From: Ereboglobus sp. PH5-10
GTDB taxonomy: Bacteria > Verrucomicrobiota > Verrucomicrobiia > Opitutales > Opitutaceae
Length of the DNA: 64,000 nt
Assembly: GCF_029504735.1 (NCBI RefSeq)
Contig: NZ_JAQFIP010000005.1
Location: 124,001-188,000 of the forward strand
Direction of reading: 5' to 3'
Part shown: positions 36,485 to 46,005 of the stretch, piece by piece
Position numbering within the stretch: the stretch's first letter is position 1
How the letters are laid out: every line of letters begins with the position of its first letter
The notes under the pieces: generated by a model
The model's database searches: none
What the model was told of the DNA's origin: nothing
The model's input: only the letters and a program-made list of their open reading frames with translations
Translations under genes and position numbers: made by a program

Positions 36485-38005
36485 ATGCCAAAAAACCTCA
36501 TGAATAATCAAAACCCCATCCGTCTCCCTGAACTCGCCTCCGCCAGCCTGCCCCGCCGCGCCTTTCTCAAGGGCATCCTCGCCGCCGGAGCCGTCTCCGC
36601 CATCGCTCCCGGCGTCATTCTCGCGGCGAAAGGCTCCGGAGGAAAAGGCAAACCCAAGGACGGCAAAAAAACCTCGCGCAAATACACCGGTGAAAAAGTG
36701 AACCTCGCCTGCGTGGGCATCGGCAACCGCGGCGCCCAAATCATCAGGGCTTTTCACAAAACCGGCCTCGCCAACATCGTCGCCTTTTGTGACACCGACA
36801 TGGGCGCACCGCACACCGAGTCCATCTTGAAACAATTTCCCGACGTGCCGCGTTTTCAGGACTTCAGGCAAATGTTCGACAAAATGGGCAAACAAATCGA
36901 AGCCGTCTGCGTCGGCACGCCCGACTTCTCGCACTTCCCCATCACCATCCTCGCCATGTCGCTCGGCAAGCACGTCTATGTCGAGAAACCCATGGCGCAC
37001 AGCTTCCGCCAGATCGAACTGCTCATGGCCGCCGAAAAGAAATACAATGTCGCCGCGCAAATGGGCAACCAGGGCCATTCCGACGCGAATTATTTTCAGT
37101 TCAAGGCATGGACCGGGGCCGGCATTATCAAAAACGTCACCCGCATCACCGCCTACATGAACAGCGGACGCCGCTGGCACGACACTCCAAAATTCGCCTA
37201 CAGCAAACTCACCGATTACCTCCCCGAACAACCCGTCCCCGACACACTCGACTGGGACGGCTGGCTCGCCACCGCGCAAGCGCACAAATACAACAACGGC
37301 TACATGAACGGCGAATGGCGCTCATGGTATGACTTTGGCAACGGCGCGCTCGGCGACTGGGGCGCGCACATCTTCGACACCGCGCACGAATTCCTCGACC
37401 TTGGCCTCCCCGAGGAAGTCGATCCGGTGATGCTCGAGGGACACAATCATTTCGTATTCCCGCAAGCCTCCACGCTCGCCTTCCGCTTCCCGAAACGCGG
37501 CGCCATGCCCCCGCTCGAACTCACTTGGTATGACGGCGTCAAAAACATTCCCGCGCTCCCCGCCGACATGGGCGACCCCGTTGGCGGCACCGACATCCCG
37601 CCGCCCTCGACCGGCTCGATTGAAACCAAAAAACTTCCTCCCGGAAAAATCCTCTACGGCGAAGGCCTCACCTTCAAGGGCGGCTCGCACAGTTCGACGT
37701 TAAAAATCATCCCCGAGTCAAAGGCTGCCGACATGGCCTCGCACCTGCCCGAGGTGCCGCGGAGCCCGTCGAACCACTTCGCCAACTTCCTGCTCGCCTG
37801 CAAAGGGCGCGAGAAGTGTCGCTCGTCGTTTGCCGTGGCCGGCCCGCTTTGCCAGATGATGGGCATGGGCGTGATCGCGCAACGCCTTAACACCAGGCTC
37901 AAGTTCGACCGCGGCGCGAAACAATTCACCAACAGCAAAGCCGCCAACGAACTCCTCCTCGGCGCCCCCCCGCGCAAGGACTGGGAGCAGTATTATAAAC
38001 TGTGA
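36485..38005 (+). CDS. Tat-exported Gfo/Idh/MocA family oxidoreductase
   Basis: 506 residues. A twin-arginine signal (LPRRAFLKGILAAGAVSA) directs the folded, cofactor-loaded enzyme across the membrane. The Rossmann fold follows with VNLACVGIGNRGAQ, then AVCVGTPDFSHFP and VYVEKPMAHS, where EKP carries the catalytic-site lysine of the family. These NAD(P)-dependent enzymes oxidise or epimerise sugars; exported members with such a leader are frequent in Verrucomicrobia and Planctomycetes and some act as glycosidase-like enzymes. An alternative start is the ATG at 36500 (MNNQNPIRL). The gene diverges from galM. Confidence 0.92.
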   Translation: MPKNLMNNQNPIRLPELASASLPRRAFLKGILAAGAVSAIAPGVILAAKGSGGKGKPKDGKKTSRKYTGEKVNLACVGIGNRGAQIIRAFHKTGLANIVAFCDTDMGAPHTESILKQFPDVPRFQDFRQMFDKMGKQIEAVCVGTPDFSHFPITILAMSLGKHVYVEKPMAHSFRQIELLMAAEKKYNVAAQMGNQGHSDANYFQFKAWTGAGIIKNVTRITAYMNSGRRWHDTPKFAYSKLTDYLPEQPVPDTLDWDGWLATAQAHKYNNGYMNGEWRSWYDFGNGALGDWGAHIFDTAHEFLDLGLPEEVDPVMLEGHNHFVFPQASTLAFRFPKRGAMPPLELTWYDGVKNIPALPADMGDPVGGTDIPPPSTGSIETKKLPPGKILYGEGLTFKGGSHSSTLKIIPESKAADMASHLPEVPRSPSNHFANFLLACKGREKCRSSFAVAGPLCQMMGMGVIAQRLNTRLKFDRGAKQFTNSKAANELLLGAPPRKDWEQYYKL

Positions 38006-38065
38006 GGCAAACTCCCGAAAAACGAGGCTTGTCGCGGGAAAACAAAAAAACATTTATAAAAAAAC

Positions 38066-38545
38066 ATGCGAAACACTATCAATGCCCTGTTAATTTCATC
38101 CGTCCTCTTTGCGCTGGCCGGATGCCAAAGTTCGTCATCCAAACCCACGCCCGTCACGCTGGCGACCAACCCCAAGGCTCCCAACGACCTGATACAAATG
38201 TTCTACGGCGGCGCGCAATGGAATAGAATCAAGGACATGCAATATGACGGCTTCGTTGTAATGAGAGGGATTATAGCGGACAACAGAACCATTCCAAATC
38301 CGCGTATTGTAAAATCCTTTCCCGATGATTCACGCAATGAACGGGCGCTGGAATTTGCCAAGGAAATCCGCCTCACCCCGGTTACAGTGGGAGGCAGGGT
38401 AAGGGGCGCCGGAGAGATACATGTTTATTTTTACGAAACCAAGATTCCACCACGCGAAGCGCTTGTCATAGCCAAGCAACAGGACACAGTCGGCCCGACG
38501 GCCTCGGCTGGCGGAACCTTTTATTTGGTAACCGTATCCTATTAA
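38066..38545 (+). CDS. Small lipoprotein of unknown function
   Basis: 159 residues. The N terminus LLISSVLFALAGCQSSSSKP is a lipoprotein signal with lipobox LAGC, so the mature protein starts at C20 and is membrane-anchored. The mature part has no recognised domain; it contains GGAQWNRIKDMQYDGFVV and a beta-rich C-terminal half ending GTFYLVTVSY. It follows the oxidoreductase by 60 bp and is closed by a strong hairpin terminator, so the pair may be one transcript. Confidence 0.72.
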   Translation: MRNTINALLISSVLFALAGCQSSSSKPTPVTLATNPKAPNDLIQMFYGGAQWNRIKDMQYDGFVVMRGIIADNRTIPNPRIVKSFPDDSRNERALEFAKEIRLTPVTVGGRVRGAGEIHVYFYETKIPPREALVIAKQQDTVGPTASAGGTFYLVTVSY

Positions 38546-38559
38546 AAAGCTAATTATAT

Positions 38560-38593
38560 AAAAAAGACGCGAAAACATTTTCGCGTCTTTTTT
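38560..38593. terminator. Bidirectional intrinsic terminator
   Basis: Perfect stem AAAAAAGACGCGAAAA (38560-38575) with TTTTCGCGTCTTTTTT (38578-38593). It has a T-run on both strands, and sits between the convergent lipoprotein (stop 38545) and S9 peptidase (stop 38613) genes, serving both. Confidence 0.93.
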
Positions 38594-38612
38594 GAACCAA
38601 TTATTCGGAAAA

Positions 38613-40523
38613 CTACTTCATATATTTCGCCAGGAATCGCTCCAAGGTCGTATAATAATCGCGGTTGTTTTCCTGGAGCACAAAGCCATGCCCCTCGTTG
38701 TTTTTTAGCATCAGCTCCACGGGAATCCCGCGGGAGCGCAATTTGGAGACAAATCGAGTGGCGTGCTTGACATCAACACGCTCGTCGAGCTCGCCGTAGG
38801 CGAAAAACACGGGCACGCGAACTTTGTCGGCATGCTCCAGCGGAGAGGTCGCCTTGAGACGCTCGCGATCCTTCAAGATGTCTCCCGCCTTGAGTTCCAG
38901 CTCCTCGCGAGCCGGCTCCCAATGCTTGGGTATCGTTTTCAACAATAACGCAATGTCGGTAACCCCGACATAATTTATGCCGCAGCAATACAGCTCGGGA
39001 GTGAACGTCAGCCCGGCCATTGTTGCAAAGCCGCCATAACTCGCGCCATAAATCGCAATGCGCTTGGGATCGGCGTAGCCTTGGTCTATCACCCATTTCA
39101 CGCCATCAGTGATGTCGTCCTGCATGGCGAGACCCCACTGGCCGTAACCGGCCTCCAACAGTTTGCCACCGTAACCGGTGGAACCGCGGAAGTTCATCTG
39201 AAGCACGGCATAACCGCGGCTGGCAAGGAACTGAATCTCATAATTGAACCCCCAACTGTCGCGCGCCCACGGACCGCCGTGCGGATTGACAATGAGCGGC
39301 AGGTTGCGAGGTTCCTTCCCCGCGGGAAGCGTCAGGTAGCCGTGGATTGTCATGCCATCGCGCGCCGTGTATGAAATCGGGCGCACCTCGGACATTTGTT
39401 TCGGATTAATCCATTCCCGGGGACTGAAGACTTTTTCCATCGTCAGTTCCTTGGTGTTAAAAAGATAATAGGTGCCCGGATCGCGATCGCTGAACGCCCG
39501 GACAATCGTCCACGCGCCGTCCGTGCTCATGCTCGAAAAATAGTTGACCGTATCCGGCAATTCTTGGTTGAGCAGCGATTGAAGCGCCTTCAGCCGCTTG
39601 TCCTCCCACACCCATGTGGGGCGAGCCCCATCATATGCATAACCCAGAAGCCGGTGATCATCACGGGCGAGCACGACATCCTCAACATCATAGGTGTCGC
39701 TCGCGAACAGCTCTTTCACATCGACACCCTTTTCAGGGTCGAAAAGCCGGATGGATGCCGTGTCGCGGCCCACATTGCTGCTCACGTAAAGCATCCTGTT
39801 GTCCTGGTCGAAAGCCAGTGGATGAATTCCGCCCTCGGTGACTTTCCAGCGTTTGATTTCACGCCACTTGCCATTTGCCGTGTCGCGATAGAGGAAGAAG
39901 CGCTCGAGCCCTTTTTGTCCAAAAGCCGCGCGCACCGCACCCTTGTGATCCGCCACCCAGTATTGGACCCCGCCGGGATTGGTGGCGACCACCCTTTTGA
40001 TTCCTGTGCGGACATTCATGCGATAAACATCCGGCTCAAGCGCGCGACGCTGGTTGCTGCGAACCAATATCTCATCCGTGGAATCCCCGTAATAACTAAG
40101 AAAATTAACCCCGCGATATCCCCCGCCCTTTTTTCCTTTTTGGGTCGCGCTTTCATTAAGCACTGTGGGATTTTTGCCATCAGCATCGATTGCAAACAAC
40201 CCGCCGTTCGCACTCTTTCCTCCCCATATTATCTCCTCAACTCCGGTGAAAATCAGCCGGTTGTTTCCCACCCATCGAACATTGACGACATCCATGGTCG
40301 GCGGAGCGGTGAGGATTTTTCGCTCCTTGGTTTTCAGGTCGATAACCGACAGCGCGAGTTTTTCCTTCCATCGCGCCGTCACGGCAACCTTGCTTCCGTC
40401 AGGGGATATTCTGATTTCGCTAAAATCAGGCTCCTTCAAAAAGTCGTCGAGCGGGATTTCCGCGCAAAGCGCTGTGGCAGTAAACAGGGCGGTTAAGAAA
40501 ACAAGGAGTCGTTTAGGATGCAT
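38613..40523 (-). CDS. Secreted S9 family (prolyl oligopeptidase-like) peptidase
   Basis: 636 residues with a signal peptide (LLVFLTALFTATALCA). The N-terminal ~370 residues form the beta-propeller typical of acylaminoacyl-peptidase/POP enzymes (ISPDGSKVAVTARW at the start). The alpha/beta-hydrolase domain follows: NPHGGPWARD (oxyanion region), GASYGGFATMAG with the nucleophilic serine near residue 493, YGELDERV with the Asp and NNEGHGF with the His. It would cleave short peptides outside the cytoplasm. It is downstream of the TonB receptor, but a terminator separates them. Confidence 0.93.
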   Translation of the reverse strand: MHPKRLLVFLTALFTATALCAEIPLDDFLKEPDFSEIRISPDGSKVAVTARWKEKLALSVIDLKTKERKILTAPPTMDVVNVRWVGNNRLIFTGVEEIIWGGKSANGGLFAIDADGKNPTVLNESATQKGKKGGGYRGVNFLSYYGDSTDEILVRSNQRRALEPDVYRMNVRTGIKRVVATNPGGVQYWVADHKGAVRAAFGQKGLERFFLYRDTANGKWREIKRWKVTEGGIHPLAFDQDNRMLYVSSNVGRDTASIRLFDPEKGVDVKELFASDTYDVEDVVLARDDHRLLGYAYDGARPTWVWEDKRLKALQSLLNQELPDTVNYFSSMSTDGAWTIVRAFSDRDPGTYYLFNTKELTMEKVFSPREWINPKQMSEVRPISYTARDGMTIHGYLTLPAGKEPRNLPLIVNPHGGPWARDSWGFNYEIQFLASRGYAVLQMNFRGSTGYGGKLLEAGYGQWGLAMQDDITDGVKWVIDQGYADPKRIAIYGASYGGFATMAGLTFTPELYCCGINYVGVTDIALLLKTIPKHWEPAREELELKAGDILKDRERLKATSPLEHADKVRVPVFFAYGELDERVDVKHATRFVSKLRSRGIPVELMLKNNEGHGFVLQENNRDYYTTLERFLAKYMK

Positions 40524-40564
40524 CGTGAGTAATATTTTTGGTGTGGGTTTGTTTTAAAACGCAA

Positions 40565-40618
40565 AAAACGCAAATGCCAAAGGAAAAACGTCTCCCCAAG
40601 CATCTGCGTTTTTAATAT
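40565..40618. other. Imperfect stem-loop upstream of the S9 peptidase gene
   Basis: AAAACGCAAATGC near 40565-40577 can pair with GCATCTGCGTTTT near 40600-40613 with one mismatch and a ~25-nt loop. It lies in the expected leader of the S9 peptidase mRNA. On the minus strand it is followed by T-rich sequence, so attenuation is conceivable. Confidence 0.3.
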
Positions 40619-40621
40619 TAA

Positions 40622-40668
40622 ATCAAAAAATAAAAACCGGCCCGCATTCGGCGGAAAGCGGACCGGTT
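40622..40668 (-). terminator. Rho-independent terminator of the TonB-dependent receptor gene
   Basis: On the minus strand AACCGG-T-CCGC pairs with GCGG-G-CCGGTT (one mismatch) and is followed by TTTTTATTTTTTG. It starts 20 bp past the receptor stop codon. Confidence 0.92.
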
Positions 40669-40687
40669 CGTGAAACACTATTTCATA

Positions 40688-43489
40688 TTAGAAGTCGCGC
40701 GAAACACGCACATACCAGAGCGCGGGCGAGGGATCGTTGATGCCGGCGGTGGTGCCCGTGCCGTCATAGGGATCGACGGGGGCGGTCTGGTTGAAGATGT
40801 TGGTCGCGCCAACAGTAATCTTCATTTGGCGGAAACCGGAATAGGTGACGGAGGCGTTTGTCCGAAGCTGCTTCTTAACAGTGTATACAAGGTAGAGCGG
40901 ATCCACCTCGGGGTCGGTGTTATAACCCAGATACATTTTGCGGTCGCGATCACCAAGATAGGTTTCATAGACATTGAACGACCAGTCGCGGTAGGCCCAG
41001 TTGAACTCGACCACGGCATTGAAGCGCGGTGTCAGCCAGGTGCCAACAATGTTGTCGCCGTCGATCTTGTCACTGATGAGATAAGTGCCCGCGGCCTTGA
41101 CTTGGAACTTGCCCCACTTGTCGGTGTTCCAGCGATAGCTGGCCTCGAAATCGATGCCCTTGTATTTGCGGCTGGAGATGTTGGTGTAGTCATCCCTGAT
41201 GTAGAGGAGGGTGTTGTCGGGAGCGCGCACAACCATCGGCGCAAACAACGGGTTGCCCAAGTTGGCCTGCTCGAGGAAGTAGTTGTAGGCGTAAAAATCG
41301 GTCAGCTGCGCGAGCAAATCCTTCTGTTTGTAATAGAAGAAATCGACCGATGCCACGAAGCCCTTGAGCCATCCGGACTGCGGCTCGATGACGACGCCAC
41401 CGTAGTAGGTGTCGGTTGTCTCAGGCTTGAGGTCGGGATTGCCACCCACGCGGATTTGCAGCTGGTCGCTGTTTCCGGTGACCGGATCCACGTAGTTGCC
41501 GGACGTGAACGTGGTCGTTCCCTTGGTGTAGAGATACGCCAGATCAGGAGCCTTGAACGACTCACTGTAGGATGTGCGGAGAACGAGCCAGGGCAAGGGC
41601 TTGAACTTAAGGCCAACCTTGGGGCGAACCTTGCTCTTGATGCCGTCGTCGCTGTAGTCTTCCCAACGACCGGCAACTTGTGCCTCAAGCCAGCTGGTGA
41701 AAGGAAGGGAAACCTCGGCGTAAATGGCGTTCACATCGCGCTGACCGCCAAAGCTCGTGCCTTGTGAACCGCCAATAATGTTGCCGGTTTGGTTAAGGTC
41801 TGTCTGCGAGCTCGCCAGTTTTTCAGTGCGACGCTCTGCGCCCACCGCAATGCCCGCCATGCCGCCGGGCAGTGAGATAAGCGAACCACTGGCCTTGACG
41901 TCATAATTCCAGAACTGGATCGCGGCCCTGACAGGATTTTCAATCGAGAGAAAATCGACAAATGCCTGCTCATTGAGTCCAAACCAATTAAAATACTCAC
42001 GGTCGGCGATCGCGGTGGTCGGATCCCATGTGAGACTGCCATCACCCATGCGGGTCAGACCCATGAGAGCCTGCTGCATCTTGTAATCGGCAACCGAACC
42101 CAAGTTACGGTTGGTGACGGTGTTCTTTGAGTAAAGCGCGCCCGCTTCCCAGGTCCAATCACCAGTAATGGTGCCTCCAAGGCCAACGAGTATGCGCGGC
42201 GTGTCGGATGTGACATCATTGACACGGTTGCCGACTTCAACAAGACGGCGGCGCCCGCTGGCAATATCCACGCCCCAAGGATTGTATGCGTTATAGGAGG
42301 GAATATACATCGCCTCGTCCACGGTCAGCCCATTTTCCCCCGCAAGGTTAACCGGAGTGGGAGCGGCATCAATTTGTGTTTCAGAACGGGAAAACGAGAG
42401 CTCGGCAAACCCATACAACCAAGGTGTGAAATCGTGCTTCATGCGCGTGTAGAACGAAAAACGGCGGATGTCGGGGAAAAGCCCGGCAACTTCTTGAAAG
42501 TTATAGAGATGGGATCCCGTCACTGCATCTCCAACAGTCGGGGTATCCGTGGCTTCGGCAAAAGTCTTATTTGAGCCACCCACAGACACATAACCGGGAT
42601 ATCCCATTGAGGAACGTCCATCAAACAAACCCAAATAATCCACATCGGCAGGATTGTCAGGAAGGCCGAAATCACTGATAGGAACCGGGGATTCCCAGCG
42701 GGGATCGGCTTTGCTTGCAAGGGATGTTTTGTCCGCATTTTTGGAGCGACCGAGATCGCGCGCATAGACGGACTTCTGGTCGTGCCAGTTTGCGGCAAAC
42801 ATAATGTGCGTCTTGGCCGTGACAACACCGCCGGTGAGGGAGGCTTTCTTAACCAAACCATCGGTGACGATATGATTTCCCGCCTGAACGGTCGTGTTAA
42901 CACCCACATAGTCGTTTTTCAGCTTGAAATCGATAACACCGGCAACGGCATCCGAACCGTAGATCGCGGAACCGCCGTCCTTCAAAATCGACATGGATTC
43001 GATCGCGGCATCGGGGATGCTGTTGATATCGAACACTGTCATGAACCCATTAAAGCCAGGGGAGGCGTAGGGCGTGGTCCGACGGCCGTTGAGAAGCACG
43101 AGTGTGTTGTTACTGCCGAGACCGCGAAGGTTGAACGAGTTCACGCCCGGCGTGAAGCTGGTTCCGGCATCAACGGGAGTAAGCGCCTGTCCGTTCATAA
43201 AGGGAAGCGAACGGACGACGTCGGCCATGCTCACGTAGCCGGATGCCTCAATTTGATCGGCGGTGAAAATTTGCACAGGGCTCGCTGTTTCAATATCCAC
43301 GCGTTTGATGCGGGTGCCGAGCACCTCATGTTTTTCAAGATGCACTACGTCATCTTTTGTTTCATTTGCTGGCTTTGTCGCCTGGCCAAAAGCCAGCGTC
43401 GTTGAAAGGAGCATGGCGGCTCCGGCAATTAACAATTTACGCGAGCGCGCACATGCGCCCCCGACTTGGGAGTCATTCTTGGTCTTCAT
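40688..43489 (-). CDS. TonB-dependent outer-membrane receptor
   Basis: 933 residues from the ATG at 43489. The frame continues to a TTG at 43522 that is unlikely to be used. Signal peptide: LLIAGAAMLLSTTLAFGQ. The plug domain has VQIFTADQIEASGYVSMADV, the NSFNLRGLGSNNTLVLLNGRR segment and SILKDGGSAIYGSDAVAGV, all typical. The rest is a 22-stranded barrel ending in phenylalanine (VRVSRDF). It imports a bulky substrate (oligosaccharide, siderophore or vitamin) using TonB energy. No SusD-like partner is present; in Opitutaceae such receptors often stand alone. The gene ends in a clear terminator. Confidence 0.95.
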   Translation of the reverse strand: MKTKNDSQVGGACARSRKLLIAGAAMLLSTTLAFGQATKPANETKDDVVHLEKHEVLGTRIKRVDIETASPVQIFTADQIEASGYVSMADVVRSLPFMNGQALTPVDAGTSFTPGVNSFNLRGLGSNNTLVLLNGRRTTPYASPGFNGFMTVFDINSIPDAAIESMSILKDGGSAIYGSDAVAGVIDFKLKNDYVGVNTTVQAGNHIVTDGLVKKASLTGGVVTAKTHIMFAANWHDQKSVYARDLGRSKNADKTSLASKADPRWESPVPISDFGLPDNPADVDYLGLFDGRSSMGYPGYVSVGGSNKTFAEATDTPTVGDAVTGSHLYNFQEVAGLFPDIRRFSFYTRMKHDFTPWLYGFAELSFSRSETQIDAAPTPVNLAGENGLTVDEAMYIPSYNAYNPWGVDIASGRRRLVEVGNRVNDVTSDTPRILVGLGGTITGDWTWEAGALYSKNTVTNRNLGSVADYKMQQALMGLTRMGDGSLTWDPTTAIADREYFNWFGLNEQAFVDFLSIENPVRAAIQFWNYDVKASGSLISLPGGMAGIAVGAERRTEKLASSQTDLNQTGNIIGGSQGTSFGGQRDVNAIYAEVSLPFTSWLEAQVAGRWEDYSDDGIKSKVRPKVGLKFKPLPWLVLRTSYSESFKAPDLAYLYTKGTTTFTSGNYVDPVTGNSDQLQIRVGGNPDLKPETTDTYYGGVVIEPQSGWLKGFVASVDFFYYKQKDLLAQLTDFYAYNYFLEQANLGNPLFAPMVVRAPDNTLLYIRDDYTNISSRKYKGIDFEASYRWNTDKWGKFQVKAAGTYLISDKIDGDNIVGTWLTPRFNAVVEFNWAYRDWSFNVYETYLGDRDRKMYLGYNTDPEVDPLYLVYTVKKQLRTNASVTYSGFRQMKITVGATNIFNQTAPVDPYDGTGTTAGINDPSPALWYVRVSRDF

Positions 43490-43805
43490 TTGGCTTGTTT
43501 GGCTTGGTTGGATTTCGCGCAACCACTGAGCCTTCCATCCGAAAATGGGGACTCATAGGGAGCACAAAGATTCACATGGGTGCGTAATTTCAAAAAAAAG
43601 CGCAAGTCAGTTTTTCACTTTTTTTACAGCAAACCGCGGCGCTTCTGCCCGCCCGGGCATATCGCACATTACTTTCATATCCGTGTGCGCACTAAAAATT
43701 TGAATCTTTTGGCAGGACGCGCGTCCATCTGGTTGTGTTTGCGCAAAAGGGTTGGCAACAAGGCCGCCCTTTGTTTTCATTCACACCAGTCCCCCCCTTC
43801 ACCCC
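43490..43805. other. 316-bp divergent promoter region
   Basis: It separates the leftward TonB receptor gene from the rightward P-loop gene. There are T/A-rich stretches near 43590-43630 that could hold promoters. No coding frame or palindrome of note is seen. Confidence 0.4.
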
Positions 43806-44405
43806 ATGCCTCACTTATCCAGCATACCCTTGGAGCATTCCACCCCGCCGGCGCATCCCGGCCCGTTGTGCACGTTTGTGTCCGGACCGCGCGACTCGGG
43901 AAAAACCCGTCATATTCTCGAACACTTGCGCCGGACCGTGGCGACCTCGCACACACCCGAGGGAACGGTGGCCGTGCTGCTTGCCGAGGCGGGGCGCACG
44001 CGCGCGGAAACCCTCTCGGCCGCATTTCCGGGGTTGATTTTGCGCAGGCTTTTTCTGCCATGCCAATGCTGCCCGGAACTGGCGCGCCTGCCCGCCGCGC
44101 TTCGGGCGACCAAGGAGGCCAATCCGCGCCTCGAACAGGTTTTCATCGAAGTGCCGGATATCGCCGCACTGCGGTTTCTCGATGAATTTGACGCCGTGGT
44201 GGGCTGGCCGCGCAACGTGGTGTTGTGCCTGAGCGCGGCATGGGCCAAGGCGCGGCGTCTCGACATGCTGCTGCCGTTTCAAAGCGCGTTGATCGAAAGG
44301 GCGGACACAATCATCGAGCACGAAGGCAATCCGCTGGCGCAACAGCTCCTGCGCACCGACAACTCGCCGACAACCGCCCCTTTCGACCTGACGCTGCCGC
44401 GGTAG
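43806..44405 (+). CDS. CobW/COG0523-like P-loop protein, degenerate
   Basis: 199 residues from the ATG at 43806; the frame extends to a TTG at 43752. Walker A is GPRDSGKT at about residues 26-33. A CxCC motif (CQCC) is followed by PELARLPAAL, as in CobW/COG0523 metallochaperone GTPases, where CxCC binds metal. VFIEVPDIAALR lies where CobW has its IET-G segment. The guanine-specificity motif NKxD is missing (IEHEGN in its place) and the C-terminal CobW domain is absent. It may be a nucleotide-dependent metal-handling protein or a relative with a new job. The next gene follows in the same direction. Confidence 0.5.
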   Translation: MPHLSSIPLEHSTPPAHPGPLCTFVSGPRDSGKTRHILEHLRRTVATSHTPEGTVAVLLAEAGRTRAETLSAAFPGLILRRLFLPCQCCPELARLPAALRATKEANPRLEQVFIEVPDIAALRFLDEFDAVVGWPRNVVLCLSAAWAKARRLDMLLPFQSALIERADTIIEHEGNPLAQQLLRTDNSPTTAPFDLTLPR

Positions 44406-44509
44406 GAATTGGGAAAACAAGGCGGCGCTCAAGGCAACACGCGCGCATGCGAAAAGGCCGTTGTTGCCAGCGCGCGTTTTTTTGCGCTGGTTAATGCCAC
44501 GCATCACCA

Positions 44510-45904
44510 ATGTCCGCCTCCGCCCTTCCATACGAAACCATCCGCGACGCGCTGCGCGCCCAGCCGCTCTTCGAAGACAAGACCTGGCGGCTCTCGCCGT
44601 CCGCGTGGCCGCTCACGCCGGATCAACTCGCGCAACTCAACGACATCGGCGACGCCTGCCTCGAATTTCACCAGGCGCTCGAAACCCTCTACCTCCGCTC
44701 CGTTGCGGGCAAAAATCTCCTCCGCAACAAACCCCTCGTCGCCCCGTGGGTCGCCGATTACCTCGACCGCGGCAAACCCGCCTCCGTCATCGCCCACACC
44801 CGCGACCCGAAAAACCGCGGCGCGTTTCCCAACGTCCTTCGCCCCGACCTGCTCCTCACCGACGACGGTTTCGCGCTCACCGAGCTCGACTCCGTCCCCG
44901 GCGGCATCGGCCTGACCGCGTTCCTCAACCGCCTCTACGCGTCCGACCGCGCGCCCGGCGCGAACGACGCCATGCTCCGCGTCTTCCACGATTCGCTCGC
45001 CGCGCTGCGCCCCGACCAGCGCAACCCGCTCATCGCGCTCGTCGTCAGCGACGAAGCCGCCACCTACCGTCCCGAAATGCGCTGGCTCGCCGAGCAACTC
45101 CAGCGCCTCGGCAAGCGCGTTTTCTGCCTCGATCCCGACGATGTTTTTCCACTCGGCAACACGCTCTGTTTCGACATCGAGGGCGATCCCGAGAAAATCG
45201 ACATCATCTACCGATTCTTCGAACTCTTCGATCTGGAAAACATCCGCTCCGCGCCCTACATCATCGAATCGTGGCAGGCAGGCGAAGTCGCCATCACGCC
45301 GCCCATGCGCCATTTTCAGGAGGAAAAACTCGGCCTCGCGCTCTTCCACCATCACCTCCTCGCCGACTATTGGAGCGAGGCGCTCAGCTCGCGCGCGCAC
45401 AAACTCCTCAAGCAACTCATCCCCGCCAGCTGGATCATCGATCCCGCCCCGCTTCCGCCCGGCGCCGTGCTCGACGGCCCCCGCGTCGCCAACCGCGCGC
45501 TTTCCGACTGGCGCCAGCTCGCAGCCGCCTCGCAAAAGGAACGCGACCTCATTATTAAAATTTCCGGCTACCACGAAACCGCCTGGGGCGCGCGCAGCGT
45601 CGTGCTCGGCAGCGATTGTTCGCGCGAGGAATGGCAGGACGGCATCGACATCGCCATCGCCGACGCGCCGCGTAACCTCCACATTTTGCAGGAATACAAA
45701 AAGCCAAAACGCGTCCGTCACACCCTTTACGACCGCGACCACCAGCCGCAAGAAACCGACGGACGCCTCCGCCTCTGCCCCTATTATTTTATCGTCAACG
45801 GCAAACCCCAACTCGGCGGCGCGCTGGCGACATTTTGCCCTCCCGACAAAAAAATAATCCACGGCATGCAGGACGCCGCGCTGCTGCCGTGCGTGTGCGT
45901 TTAA
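44510..45904 (+). CDS. Predicted ATP-grasp-like protein of unknown function
   Basis: 464 residues, soluble. The N-terminal half contains NVLRPDLLLTDDGFALTELD and VPGGIGLTAFLN, resembling the opening of glutathionylspermidine-synthase-type ATP-grasp proteins. The C-terminal half has LIIKISGYHETAWGARSV, HILQEYKKPK and CPYYFIVNGKPQLGG, a pattern similar to the nucleotide-binding lysine, the acidic hinge and the closing strand of ATP-grasp enzymes. If correct it would form an amide bond using ATP. I cannot name a substrate. It is 104 bp downstream of the CobW-like gene; the two may form a unit. Confidence 0.5.
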   Translation: MSASALPYETIRDALRAQPLFEDKTWRLSPSAWPLTPDQLAQLNDIGDACLEFHQALETLYLRSVAGKNLLRNKPLVAPWVADYLDRGKPASVIAHTRDPKNRGAFPNVLRPDLLLTDDGFALTELDSVPGGIGLTAFLNRLYASDRAPGANDAMLRVFHDSLAALRPDQRNPLIALVVSDEAATYRPEMRWLAEQLQRLGKRVFCLDPDDVFPLGNTLCFDIEGDPEKIDIIYRFFELFDLENIRSAPYIIESWQAGEVAITPPMRHFQEEKLGLALFHHHLLADYWSEALSSRAHKLLKQLIPASWIIDPAPLPPGAVLDGPRVANRALSDWRQLAAASQKERDLIIKISGYHETAWGARSVVLGSDCSREEWQDGIDIAIADAPRNLHILQEYKKPKRVRHTLYDRDHQPQETDGRLRLCPYYFIVNGKPQLGGALATFCPPDKKIIHGMQDAALLPCVCV

Positions 45905-45907
45905 TTC

Positions 45908-45994
45908 CCGGGAACGCGGGCATCTTGCCCGCAGGTTTGGATGTTTGTGCGGCGCGTCGCGCCGTCATTGCGGGCAGGATGCCCGCGCTCCCGG
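45908..45994. repeat. 87-bp inverted-repeat element, family 3
   Basis: Terminal arms of 26 bp: 45908-45933 starts CCGGGAACGCGGGCATC, and 45969-45994 ends GATGCCCGCGCTCCCGG, with two compensable differences. Each arm contains a smaller hairpin (GCGGGCATCTTGCCCGC). It lies between convergent genes, 4 bp after one stop and 12 bp from the other. Its architecture matches the 101-bp element, with unrelated sequence. Confidence 0.88.
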
Positions 45995-46005
45995 GTGCGC
46001 AATCC

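Noticed and set aside
43490-43522. TTG-initiated N-terminal extension of the TonB receptor
   Set aside because: The ATG at 43489 begins a normal basic N terminus and signal peptide. The extension adds residues with no support.
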